From positions 1-30,752 of the forward strand of contig CAMLRG010000049.1 of the NCBI GenBank assembly GCA_946482335.1: a stretch of 30,752 nucleotides of DNA, read 5' to 3'. The position numbers were made by a program, and so were the translations under genes. The notes under the pieces were generated by a model. That model worked only from the letters and a program-made list of their open reading frames with translations, was not told where the DNA came from and made no database searches. The DNA comes from an uncultured Duganella sp. Lineage in GTDB: Bacteria; Pseudomonadota; Gammaproteobacteria; Burkholderiales; Burkholderiaceae. Of the stretch, positions 1 to 9,281 are shown piece after piece. Within the stretch, counting starts at the first letter, position 1; each line of letters starts with the position of its first letter.

Positions 1-2014
<2,014 letters not shown>

Positions 2015-2038
2015 GCCACCAGGCTTGGGCGGTTTCGC

Positions 2039-2069
2039 GGTTGGGCCGGCGCGCCACGGCGGCCCAACC
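2039..2069 (+). terminator. Stem-loop after clpB, possible terminator
   Basis: A perfect 9-bp inverted repeat (ggttgggcc at 2039-2047, ggcccaacc at 2061-2069) with a 13-nt loop lies 25 bases after the clpB stop. There is no proper T-tract after it, only tccctcatta, so intrinsic termination is uncertain. Confidence 0.4.
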
Positions 2070-2093
2070 ATCCCTCATTAGTCGAGTCAATGC

Positions 2094-2684
2094 ATGTTAG
2101 AGAAGCGCAAGCAACACCTGGCCGGCCGCCTGAACTTCCTGCGCGAGGCCGAGCGGCTGAAGAGTGTGCTGCGCAGCGGCTTCACGTCATCCGGCCGGCC
2201 CGAAAGCACGGCGGAACACAGTTGGCGGCTGGCGCTGATGGCGCTGGTGTTCGCCGACGAATTGCCGGGGCTCGACATCGCCAAGGTCTTGAAGCTGTGC
2301 GTCGTCCACGACCTCGGCGAAGCCATTCACGGCGACATTCCCGCCATCCACCAGTCCGCCCACCCGGACAAGTCGGCGCAGGAGCGCGAGGACTTGCAGA
2401 CCCTGACGAGCGATCTCGATCCCTTGCTGCGCGCGGAGATTCTCGCTTTGTGGGACGAATACGAAAGCGCCGCCACTCCGGAAGCGCAAGCGGTAAAGGC
2501 TTTCGATAAACTGGAAACCATCCTGCAGCACAACCAGGGCGACAACCCGCCCGATTTCGATTACGCGTTCAATCTCGGCTATGGCCGGAAGCACACCTCC
2601 ACCGCACCGCTGTTCGCTACGCTGCGTGACATGCTCGACGATGACACCCGGCTGCGCGACCAGGCCAAGAAGAATGCCTCATAG
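2094..2684 (+). CDS. HD-domain phosphohydrolase (YfbR/HD_3-like)
   Basis: A 196-residue cytosolic HD-superfamily metal-dependent phosphohydrolase. The HD signature is complete: H42 (AEHSW), H72-D73 (VVHDLGEA) and D138 (KAFDKLE), in the spacing typical of the YfbR-like 5'-nucleotidase branch (HD_3). Such proteins act on nucleotide monophosphates, but the substrate here cannot be read from sequence. Start is the ATG at 2094, whose upstream Shine-Dalgarno is poor; no better in-frame start is visible. The gene stands alone between clpB and the convergent AraC gene, whose stop is only 23 bases away. A 139-residue frame overlapping the first two thirds of the gene is a GC-rich shadow. Confidence 0.85.
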   Translation: MLEKRKQHLAGRLNFLREAERLKSVLRSGFTSSGRPESTAEHSWRLALMALVFADELPGLDIAKVLKLCVVHDLGEAIHGDIPAIHQSAHPDKSAQEREDLQTLTSDLDPLLRAEILALWDEYESAATPEAQAVKAFDKLETILQHNQGDNPPDFDYAFNLGYGRKHTSTAPLFATLRDMLDDDTRLRDQAKKNAS

Positions 2685-2707
2685 CTGGCTGGCGCGGCCA
2701 CATGAGA

Positions 2708-3502
2708 TCAATGGCGCGTGCCGAAGAACGTGGTGGGCGGGGCGCCGAAGGTCTTGCGGAACATGGCCGTGAAGGCGGACTGGCTGGAGTAGCCCAGTTG
2801 TTCGGCGACCTGCGATAGCGGCAGGCCGCGGGCGATCAGCGGCGCGGCGTGTGCTAGGCGGGCTTGCTGGCGCCATTGGCCGAAACCCATTCCCAATTCC
2901 TTTTCGAACAGGCGCGCCAGTGTACGTTCGGAGGCGCCGGCCTGCCGCGCCCAATCGCCCAGCGTTTGCGTATTGGCCGGATCGGCCAGCAAGGCATCGC
3001 ACAGGGCTTTCAGCCGTTTGTCGCTAGGCATGGGCACGCGCATCGGCAGTGTGGCGAGGCGTGGCAGTTCATCCAGGATCAGCTCGGAAACCAGGCGTGA
3101 ACGGTCGCTGGGCGCGGCCGGATCGAGTTGTTCGAGGGCGGCCACCAGCTCGCGCAACAGCGGCGATACTTCCAGCACCTTGCAGGTTTCACCGGGGAAG
3201 GGGTCGCGCGAAGCGGCCACGAAGACTGGCCGCAGCCGCGCCGTTTCAACGATCGTCACCGCATGTTCGATATTGGCGGCGATCCAGACGGCGCGCTGCG
3301 GCGGCACGATCCAGCTGCTGCCGGCGGCATCCACGCGCACCACGCCGTCCAGGGCAAGCGTCAGTTGCGCGTAGCCATGGCGGTGTGCGCGCAGGTGGCG
3401 CGCACTGTCCAGGTTGCGCGCAATCATGGTTACCGGCCGCGCTTCGGTCGGGTCGCGGTGCTCAACGTAGTAATCGGTATGCGTGACGGCCTTGACCGGC
3501 AT
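2708..3502 (-). CDS. AraC-family regulator with N-terminal cupin domain
   Basis: A 264-residue transcription factor. Residues 25-110 form an AraC-type cupin sensor (HRHGYAQL near residue 40, then a beta-rich stretch), and residues about 160-260 form the double helix-turn-helix domain (TLGDWARQAG...TLARLFEKELG, then LPLSQVAEQLGYSSQSAF and the FRKTFG signature). The start is the ATG whose complement is at 3500-3502; M26 is an alternative. The gene diverges from the MFS transporter starting at 3579, with a 76-bp intergenic region. That is the classic arrangement for a local regulator and its exporter, as with NimR/NimT-type pairs, so control of the neighbour is likely but inferred. The ligand is unknown. 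A short dyad (aagat/atctt at about 3524-3537) lies between the two genes. Confidence 0.88.
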   Translation of the reverse strand: MPVKAVTHTDYYVEHRDPTEARPVTMIARNLDSARHLRAHRHGYAQLTLALDGVVRVDAAGSSWIVPPQRAVWIAANIEHAVTIVETARLRPVFVAASRDPFPGETCKVLEVSPLLRELVAALEQLDPAAPSDRSRLVSELILDELPRLATLPMRVPMPSDKRLKALCDALLADPANTQTLGDWARQAGASERTLARLFEKELGMGFGQWRQQARLAHAAPLIARGLPLSQVAEQLGYSSQSAFTAMFRKTFGAPPTTFFGTRH

Positions 3503-3578
3503 ATGGTTGGCGGTTTTGCGATAAAGATTGACATCTTAGCGGAAAACAGCCGCAGTCCGCTTGCATACACTTGCCGCC

Positions 3579-4805
3579 ATGAACACCAAAACCTTACTCA
3601 AGCAAGACGCCCGCGTGATCGGACTGGTCGGCCTGGCGCATGGCGTATCCCACTTTTTCCACCTGATCCTGGCGGCGCTGTTCCCCTGGTTGAAACCTGC
3701 TTTCGGCCTCAGTTATGCCGAACTGGCGCTGTTGATGACGGTGTTCTTTGCGGTGTCGGGCATCGGGCAGGCGCTGGCCGGTTTCGTGGTGGACCGGGTC
3801 GGCGCGCGGCGCGTGCTGTTCTCAGGCATGGCGCTGCTGGGCATATCGGCCCTGGTGCTGTCGCAGGCACAGCACTATGCCGGCTTGATGGCTGGCGCGC
3901 TGCTGGCCGGCATGGGCAACAGCATTTTCCATCCAGCCGACTACACGATCCTCAACCAACGCGTGTCGCGCGAACGGTTGGCACATGGCTTCTCGGTGCA
4001 CGGCATCAGCGGCAACCTGGGTTGGGCGGCGGCGCCACTGTTCCTGACCGGGATTGCGGCGGCAGCGGATTGGCGCACCGCCTTGCTGTGCGCCGCCGTG
4101 CTGCCGGCCGCCGTGCTGGCCCTGCTGTGGCTGAACCGCGAAGCGCTGCGGCCCGATCCCATCATGCCGCACGGCGCCACCGGCGCAGGCGGCGGCGCGG
4201 CGGGCGGCAGTGCGCTGGACTTCCTGCGCCTGCCGCCGGTGTGGATGTGCTTTGCTTTCTTCTTCCTGACCGCGCTGGCGCTGGGCGGCATCCAGAGTTT
4301 CGCGGCGACCGGCCTGGTCAAGCTGTACGGCATGTCGCTCGCCTTGGCGACCAGCGCCTACACCGCATACATGCTGGCCTCGGCCGGCGGCATGCTGCTG
4401 GGCGGCTTTCTCGGGGCGGGGCGTAAACACCATGACCGTACGATCGCGGCCGCCTTCGCCATTGCAGCCGTACTGGCGTTTCTGCTTGGCTTGGCCGTGG
4501 TGCCGGCTTGGGGCGCGGTGGTGCTGATGGGGCTGGTCGGCTTCTTTTCCGGCATCGCCGGCCCATCGCGCGACCTGATGATCCGTGCCGCCGCGCCTAA
4601 GAATGCCACTGGCCGCGTGTATGGCGTGGTGTACTCCGGCCTCGATAGCGGCTTGTCGGTGGGGCCACCGTTGTTCGGGTTGATGATGGATGCCGGCAAA
4701 CCGCAGATGGTGTTCACTGCCATCGCCTTCTTCCTGCTGCTTGCCATCGCCACTGCCACCGGCGTGGGCAGCCGCACACGCGCCACCGCCGGCGCCGCGG
4801 CCTGA
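3579..4805 (+). CDS. MFS transporter, fosmidomycin-resistance-like
   Basis: A 408-residue inner-membrane protein of the major facilitator superfamily, very hydrophobic throughout with about 12 predicted helices. The loop after helix 2 has the MFS motif-A pattern [10 protein letters not shown], and helix 4-5 has [18 protein letters not shown]. The latter is characteristic of the Fsr (fosmidomycin resistance protein) branch, which exports small amphipathic compounds by proton antiport. The ATG at 3579 is preferred over an in-frame TTG at 3561. A divergent AraC gene lies upstream. The RraA/aldolase-like gene starts 38 bases downstream on the same strand with its own strong ribosome site, so co-transcription is plausible. 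The real substrate is unknown, and export of a metabolite is as likely as drug efflux. Confidence 0.85.
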   Translation: MNTKTLLKQDARVIGLVGLAHGVSHFFHLILAALFPWLKPAFGLSYAELALLMTVFFAVSGIGQALAGFVVDRVGARRVLFSGMALLGISALVLSQAQHYAGLMAGALLAGMGNSIFHPADYTILNQRVSRERLAHGFSVHGISGNLGWAAAPLFLTGIAAAADWRTALLCAAVLPAAVLALLWLNREALRPDPIMPHGATGAGGGAAGGSALDFLRLPPVWMCFAFFFLTALALGGIQSFAATGLVKLYGMSLALATSAYTAYMLASAGGMLLGGFLGAGRKHHDRTIAAAFAIAAVLAFLLGLAVVPAWGAVVLMGLVGFFSGIAGPSRDLMIRAAAPKNATGRVYGVVYSGLDSGLSVGPPLFGLMMDAGKPQMVFTAIAFFLLLAIATATGVGSRTRATAGAAA

Positions 4806-4843
4806 TATATTCATTGGCATTTTCCCACTCAAGGAGTAATGCC

Positions 4844-5338
4844 ATGACTTTTGCCACGACCGATCTTTGCGACGACAATCCCGGCCTGCTGGAGGACGGC
4901 AGCCTGCAAGTGCTGCCGCCGGTGTTGCGCCACTTCGGCAAGCGTGTACAGTTTGCGGGGCCGGCGGCCACGCTGAAGGTCCATGAAGACAATGCGCTGG
5001 TCCGCGCCACGCTGGAAACCCCGGGCGAGGGCAGGGTGCTGGTGGTCGATGGCGGTGGCAGCGTGCGCCGTGCCCTGGTCGGCGGCCAGCTCGGTTTGCT
5101 GGCGCAAAACAATGGCTGGGCGGGCGTGGTAGTGGATGGCTGCGTGCGCGACAGTGCCGAATTGGCGCAGTGCGATGTGGGCATCATGGCGCTGGCCACC
5201 CATCCGCAGCGCAGTGCGCGCGATGGCGTGGGCAAGCGTGATGTCGTGGTGCACATCGCCGGCATTGCGGTGGCTCCCGGCGATTGGCTGTATGCCGATG
5301 CCGATGGCGTGCTGGTTGCCAAGCAAAAAATCGCCTGA
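4844..5338 (+). CDS. RraA / HMG-aldolase family protein
   Basis: A 164-residue protein of the RraA-like fold (E. coli RraA is 161 residues). Members are either RraA, which binds and inhibits RNase E, or class II 4-hydroxy-4-methyl-2-oxoglutarate/oxaloacetate aldolases. The sequence contains [24 protein letters not shown] and [13 protein letters not shown], all family hallmarks. It keeps G81 followed exactly 20 residues later by R102-D103, the metal and substrate motif of the aldolases. E. coli RraA has VRQ there, as I recall it. Start is the ATG at 4844 behind AAGGAG at 4831-4836; an upstream in-frame ATG at 4814 has no such site. Automated pipelines commonly name this family RraA, but an enzyme is at least as likely. 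The dyad-rich aceA upstream region follows. Confidence 0.85.
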   Translation: MTFATTDLCDDNPGLLEDGSLQVLPPVLRHFGKRVQFAGPAATLKVHEDNALVRATLETPGEGRVLVVDGGGSVRRALVGGQLGLLAQNNGWAGVVVDGCVRDSAELAQCDVGIMALATHPQRSARDGVGKRDVVVHIAGIAVAPGDWLYADADGVLVAKQKIA

Positions 5339-5350
5339 TTTTTCCACCCT

Positions 5351-5386
5351 TTTCATGATGTGAAATCAGCATTTCATGCAATGAAA
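5351..5386. promoter_or_regulatory. Twin TTTCA-TGAAA dyads, candidate operators
   Basis: Two 15-bp palindromic sites, TTTCATGATGTGAAA (5351-5365) and TTTCATGCAATGAAA (5372-5386), lie 12 bases after the preceding stop codon. Their centres are 21 bp apart, two helical turns, as expected for cooperative dimer binding. No known regulator is assigned. Confidence 0.4.
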
Positions 5387-5406
5387 AGCGCACCATTTTG
5401 GCGGGC

Positions 5407-5433
5407 GCCATTTCTCTCAAAATGAGAAATGGC
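5407..5433 (+). terminator. Stem-loop after the RraA-like gene
   Basis: A perfect 10-bp inverted repeat (gccatttctc at 5407-5416, gagaaatggc at 5424-5433) with a 7-nt loop, followed by tttcc. It sits between the upstream gene and the aceA promoter region. It is a plausible terminator, although the T-tract is short. Its arms also contain a TTTC...GAAA dyad like the two upstream. Confidence 0.5.
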
Positions 5434-5465
5434 TTTCCGTATCATGGAATATGTAGGTTAAGTAT

Positions 5466-5510
5466 TTGATTTTATGCGAATAAAAAGTGCTTATATGTCT
5501 TATATAAGAC
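5466..5510 (+). promoter_or_regulatory. Candidate aceA promoter and 14-bp palindrome
   Basis: A perfect 14-bp palindrome, gtcttatataagac, occupies 5497-5510. Possible promoter elements are TTGATT at 5466-5471 with TTATAT at 5491-5496 (19-bp spacer), or TATAAG inside the palindrome. The palindrome would therefore overlap RNA polymerase contacts, fitting an operator of GntR- or similar winged-helix type. The factor is not identified. The aceA start is 78 bases farther on. Confidence 0.45.
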
Positions 5511-5587
5511 CATTGTTGCACTGAACAATTACGCCTAAGATATCTCTAACGGTTTTCGTTTTCTAACGCCTTCTTAGGAGATAAATC

Positions 5588-6886
5588 ATGGCAACTCGCG
5601 CCGAACAAATCGCAGCCCTGCAACACGACTGGGACACCAACCCACGCTGGAAAGGCGTCACCCGGGCATACACCGCCGAAGACGTGGTGCGCCTGCGTGG
5701 CTCGCTGCAGATCGAGCACACCATCGCCAAGCGCGGTGCGGAAAAGCTGTGGAACCTGGTGAATAACGAGCCTTTCGTCAACGCCCTGGGCGCGCTGACC
5801 GGCAACCAGGCCATGCAGCAGGTGAAGGCCGGCCTGAAAGCGATTTACCTGTCCGGCTGGCAGGTCGCGGGCGATGCCAACTTGGCCGGCGAAATGTATC
5901 CGGACCAGTCGCTGTACCCAGCCAATTCGGTGCCGATGGTGGTTCGCCGCATTAACAATACTTTCCAGCGCGCTGACCAGATCCAATGGTCGGAAGGCAA
6001 GGACGATATCGACTTCTTCGCGCCGATCGTGGCCGATGCGGAAGCCGGTTTCGGCGGCGTGCTGAATGCCTTCGAGCTGATGAAGTCCATGATCGAAGCG
6101 GGTGCCTCGGGCGTGCACTTCGAAGACCAGCTGGCGTCGGTGAAGAAGTGCGGCCACATGGGTGGCAAGGTGCTGGTGCCGACCCGCGAAGCCGTTGAAA
6201 AGCTGACCGCTGCGCGCCTGGCGGCCGACGTGATGGGCACTTCGACCCTGGTGATCGCCCGTACCGATGCGGAAGCGGCTGATTTGCTGACTTCGGATGT
6301 CGACGATAACGACAAGCCGTTCTGCACCGGCGAGCGTACCGTGGAAGGTTTCTACAAGGTCCGCAACGGTCTGGAGCAGTCGATTTCCCGCGCGCTGGCT
6401 TACGCGCCGTATGCCGACCTGGTGTGGTGCGAAACCGGCAAGCCGGACCTGGCTTTTGCCAAGGCTTTCGCGGAAGCGGTGCATGCAAAGTTCCCGGGCA
6501 AGATGCTGGCTTATAACTGCTCGCCTTCCTTCAACTGGAAGAAAAACCTGGATGATGCGACCATTGCCAAGTTCCAGAAGGAGCTGGGTGCGATGGGTTA
6601 CAAGTTCCAGTTCATTACCCTGGCCGGTTTCCACTCGCTGAACTATGGCATGTTCAACCTGGCCCACGGCTACGCGCGCCGCCAGATGTCGGCCTTCGTG
6701 GAACTGCAGGAAGCCGAATTCGCCGCGGCGGAGAAGGGCTTCACCGCGGTGAAGCACCAGCGTGAAGTGGGTACTGGGTACTTTGATGCGGTGACCCAGA
6801 CTATCCAGCAAGGCCAGAGCTCGACCACGGCGCTGCATGGGTCGACCGAAGATGAGCAGTTTTTCGATTCGAAGAAGGTAGCTTAA
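5588..6886 (+). CDS. aceA: Isocitrate lyase
   Basis: A 432-residue cytosolic enzyme (E. coli AceA is 434) that cleaves isocitrate to glyoxylate and succinate, the first step of the glyoxylate shunt used on acetate and fatty acids. The catalytic signature KKCGHMGGK is intact at residues 186-194, with the nucleophilic-loop cysteine at C188. The substrate and metal region FEDQLAS precedes it, and [10 protein letters not shown] near 315 is also present. Start is the ATG at 5588, preceded by AGGAG at 5576-5580. Malate synthase is not in the window. Regulation probably acts through the palindrome at 5497-5510 and perhaps the upstream twin dyads. The stop codon abuts a palindromic repeat element. 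Confidence 0.97.
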   Translation: MATRAEQIAALQHDWDTNPRWKGVTRAYTAEDVVRLRGSLQIEHTIAKRGAEKLWNLVNNEPFVNALGALTGNQAMQQVKAGLKAIYLSGWQVAGDANLAGEMYPDQSLYPANSVPMVVRRINNTFQRADQIQWSEGKDDIDFFAPIVADAEAGFGGVLNAFELMKSMIEAGASGVHFEDQLASVKKCGHMGGKVLVPTREAVEKLTAARLAADVMGTSTLVIARTDAEAADLLTSDVDDNDKPFCTGERTVEGFYKVRNGLEQSISRALAYAPYADLVWCETGKPDLAFAKAFAEAVHAKFPGKMLAYNCSPSFNWKKNLDDATIAKFQKELGAMGYKFQFITLAGFHSLNYGMFNLAHGYARRQMSAFVELQEAEFAAAEKGFTAVKHQREVGTGYFDAVTQTIQQGQSSTTALHGSTEDEQFFDSKKVA

Positions 6887-6984
6887 ACCGGTAAACCGGG
6901 GTCTGACCCAAGGGTCAGACCCCCTGCCTGCGGCGGCCGCGTGACTGGTGTCAGACCCTTGGGTCTGACACCGCCTTACCGGTT
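6886..6984. repeat. Intergenic palindromic element, copy 1 (double hairpin)
   Basis: A composite element. An outer 9-bp inverted repeat (aaccggtaa 6886-6894, ttaccggtt 6976-6984) encloses two perfect hairpins. One is GGGGTCTGACCC-aa-GGGTCAGACCCC (6898-6923), and the other is GGTGTCAGACCC-tt-GGGTCTGACACC (6947-6972). It begins inside the aceA stop codon. Related copies lie at 10007-10046 and 29785-29847. It may also act as the aceA terminator or a 3' mRNA-stabilising structure. Confidence 0.85.
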
Positions 6985-7035
6985 CAAGGCATGCCCATGA
7001 GATAATGCGAGATTGATCCCACAATCCGCACCCCC

Positions 7036-7956
7036 ATGTTCAGTTACCGCCACGCATTCCATGCCGGCAATCACGCCGACGTCCTCAAGCACTTTGTCCT
7101 GGTCCAGGTCCTGCAATACCTGAACCAGAAGGACGTCGCCTACACCTATATCGACACGCACGCCGGCGCTGGCGTCTACGCGCTGGACAGTGCGCAAGCC
7201 ACCAAGACCGCCGAATTCGAAACCGGCATCGGTCCGCTGTGGGACCGCGACGACTTGCCCGAACCACTGGCCGAATACGTGCAGTTGGTGAAGGACATGA
7301 ACCCCAGCGGCAAGCTGCGCTTCTATCCCGGTTCCCCGTACTGCGCCGAAATCGTGGCGCGCGAAGAGGACCGCATCCGCCTGTTCGAGCTGCATCCCTC
7401 CGACGCCAAGATCCTCGAAGACAACTTCCGCAAACTCGAGCAGCACCAGGCCGCCAATGGCCACCGCCCCGCTGCGCGCGGCAAGCGCGTCATCGTCAAC
7501 AAGGCGGATGGCTTCCTGGGCGTGAAAGCGCTGTTGCCGCCCCCGTCGCGGCGCGGCATCGTGTTGTGCGATCCGCCTTACGAAGACAAGCAAGACTACA
7601 AGAAAGTCAGCGATATGCTGGGCGACGCGCTGAAGCGCTTCCCGACCGGCACCTATGCAGTCTGGTACCCGGTGCTGCAGCGGGTGGAAGCGCGCAACTT
7701 CGCCGAACGCCTGAAGCACTTGCCGGCCAAGAGCTGGCTGAATGTCACGCTATGCGTCAATACGCCGACGCCGGACGGCATCGCGCTGCATACCAGCGGC
7801 ATGTTCCTGCTCAATCCGCCATACACGCTGGAGCCGATGCTGCGCCAGGTGATGCCGTATCTGGTGCAAGTGCTGGGCCGCGACGCCGGTGCGCAATTCA
7901 CGCTGGAGAGTGGCGAGGCGGCCACAGCGAAGAAAGGTGCGCCGCGCACTGCATAA
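7036..7956 (+). CDS. rlmJ: 23S rRNA (adenine2030-N6)-methyltransferase RlmJ
   Basis: A 306-residue SAM-dependent methyltransferase that modifies A2030 of 23S rRNA (E. coli RlmJ is 280 residues). Seen: the family N-terminus MFSYRHAFHAGNHADVLKH, the SAM-binding segment YIDTHAGAGVY near residue 40, and the N6-adenine catalytic motif DPPY at 179-182 (CDPPYEDKQDY). The late GMFLLNPPY stretch is also typical. The extra length comes mainly from a C-terminal tail after residue 280 and a short insert rich in Gln/His/Arg near 140-150. Start is the ATG at 7036; a GATAAT hexamer at 7001-7006 could be a -10 box, without a good -35. It lies between two unrelated genes on the same strand. Confidence 0.93.
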   Translation: MFSYRHAFHAGNHADVLKHFVLVQVLQYLNQKDVAYTYIDTHAGAGVYALDSAQATKTAEFETGIGPLWDRDDLPEPLAEYVQLVKDMNPSGKLRFYPGSPYCAEIVAREEDRIRLFELHPSDAKILEDNFRKLEQHQAANGHRPAARGKRVIVNKADGFLGVKALLPPPSRRGIVLCDPPYEDKQDYKKVSDMLGDALKRFPTGTYAVWYPVLQRVEARNFAERLKHLPAKSWLNVTLCVNTPTPDGIALHTSGMFLLNPPYTLEPMLRQVMPYLVQVLGRDAGAQFTLESGEAATAKKGAPRTA

Positions 7957-7961
7957 AAATG

Positions 7962-7989
7962 TTGTCAGGACTGCATAAACAGGTATAGT
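7962..7989 (+). promoter_or_regulatory. Sigma-70 promoter of the EAL-HDOD gene
   Basis: TTGTCA (7962-7967), a 16-bp spacer and TATAGT (7984-7989), each one mismatch or close to consensus. The predicted start near 7995-7997 falls just before an ATG at 7998, which argues that translation begins at the next in-frame ATG, 8022. Confidence 0.65.
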
Positions 7990-8021
7990 CTTGCACCATG
8001 AGCTTAGCAGTGGGGAAACCC

Positions 8022-9281
8022 ATGACAGCTGTGGTGCCGCAGATTCCCATGCCATATGCCAACCAGTTTTTCTTGGCAAGGCAACCTATCCTCAATCGCA
8101 GCCAGCGCCTTGTAGCTTACGAACTACTCTACCGGAATGCCGAAGTCCATGAAGCAGCGGTGACGGATGGCACCCATGCCACCGCTTCCGTGATTGCCCA
8201 TGCCTCCGAGCTGGGCATGGAGCAAGTGGTGGGCGACCAACTGGCTTTCGTCAATGTCGACACCACTGGGTTGATGAGCGATTTCATCAACTTCCTGCCG
8301 AACGATAAAGTCATCCTCGAAGTGCTGGAATCGGTGCAGCCGACCCCTGACGTGTTGCGACGTTTGCAGGAATTGAAGCTGGCGGGCTACAAGTTCGCAT
8401 TGGACGATGTGGCCAGCGACAGCGAGGCGGTGACCGCCTTGCGACCGTTGATGGACGTGATCAAGGTCGACATCAAGCAGATCGAGCGCAGCGAGTTGCC
8501 GGCGCTGGCGCGCAAATTGCGCAACCCGAACCAGAAGCTGTTGGCGGAGAAGGTGGAGACGGTCGAAGAGTTCCGCGAATGCATGGACCTCGGCTTTGAG
8601 TATTTCCAGGGCTATTACTTCGCGCGGCCCGTGATCCTGAGCGGGAAGAAGATCGCGCCTTCGCAACTGGCCATCATGCAATTGCTGGATCTGCTGAACC
8701 GCGACGCCGACCAGCGCGAGGTGGAGCGCAGCGTCAAACACGACCCCCTGATTTCCCTGAACTTGCTGCGGCTGGTGAATACGCCGGCCGTTGGGGCGCG
8801 CTTCCGCATCAATTCGATCGGCCATGCGCTGATCGTCCTGGGCCGGCGCCAGTTGCAGCGCTGGCTGCAGATCCTGCTGTACGTAAAGGGGGCGGAGTTC
8901 GATTCGCCGTTGTTGCAGATGGCGACCACGCGCGGCAAGACCATGGAATTGGTCATGGGCCATGTGCGGCCGTCGGAGAAAGTCGCGGCCGATATTGGCT
9001 TCACGGTCGGCATCATGTCGCTGATGGATGCGCTGTTCTCGGTGCGGATGGGGGAAATCCTCGACTGCGTCAATGTGCTGGACGAGGTGCGCGATGCGCT
9101 GCTGCATCACGAGGGCGATTACGGCAAGGTGCTGCGCCTGATCGAATTGATCGAGCGGGCGCAGGAAGGCGTCGAATTGACCGGCTTGCTGCACAAGCTG
9201 GAGCTGGCACCGTCAGTGCTGTATGCGCTCCAGCTTGAAGCCTTTGAGTGGGTGAATGAGTACGCCCACTCGGTTCAATGA
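8022..9281 (+). CDS. EAL-HDOD signalling protein (YuxH family)
   Basis: A 419-residue cytosolic protein. Residues about 15-200 are an EAL-type domain in degenerate form: YELLYR (E34) replaces the EAL signature, followed by FVNVDTT, LDDVASDS, IKVDIKQ and AEKVET. Residues about 205-400 are an HDOD domain (INSIGHALIVLGRRQLQRWLQ). This is the YuxH/CdgJ architecture; some members hydrolyse cyclic di-GMP and others only bind it or partner proteins, so activity is open. An in-frame ATG at 7998 would be almost leaderless relative to the promoter at 7962-7989, whereas 8022 has GGGGA at 8012-8016, so I use 8022. The longer form has 427 residues. The end overlaps the convergent methyltransferase gene by 7 bases. 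Confidence 0.85.
   Translation: MTAVVPQIPMPYANQFFLARQPILNRSQRLVAYELLYRNAEVHEAAVTDGTHATASVIAHASELGMEQVVGDQLAFVNVDTTGLMSDFINFLPNDKVILEVLESVQPTPDVLRRLQELKLAGYKFALDDVASDSEAVTALRPLMDVIKVDIKQIERSELPALARKLRNPNQKLLAEKVETVEEFRECMDLGFEYFQGYYFARPVILSGKKIAPSQLAIMQLLDLLNRDADQREVERSVKHDPLISLNLLRLVNTPAVGARFRINSIGHALIVLGRRQLQRWLQILLYVKGAEFDSPLLQMATTRGKTMELVMGHVRPSEKVAADIGFTVGIMSLMDALFSVRMGEILDCVNVLDEVRDALLHHEGDYGKVLRLIELIERAQEGVELTGLLHKLELAPSVLYALQLEAFEWVNEYAHSVQ

Noticed and set aside
5546..7024. A 492-codon open frame antisense to aceA
   Set aside because: It crosses the palindromic repeat and promoter region, and its composition is that of a shadow frame.
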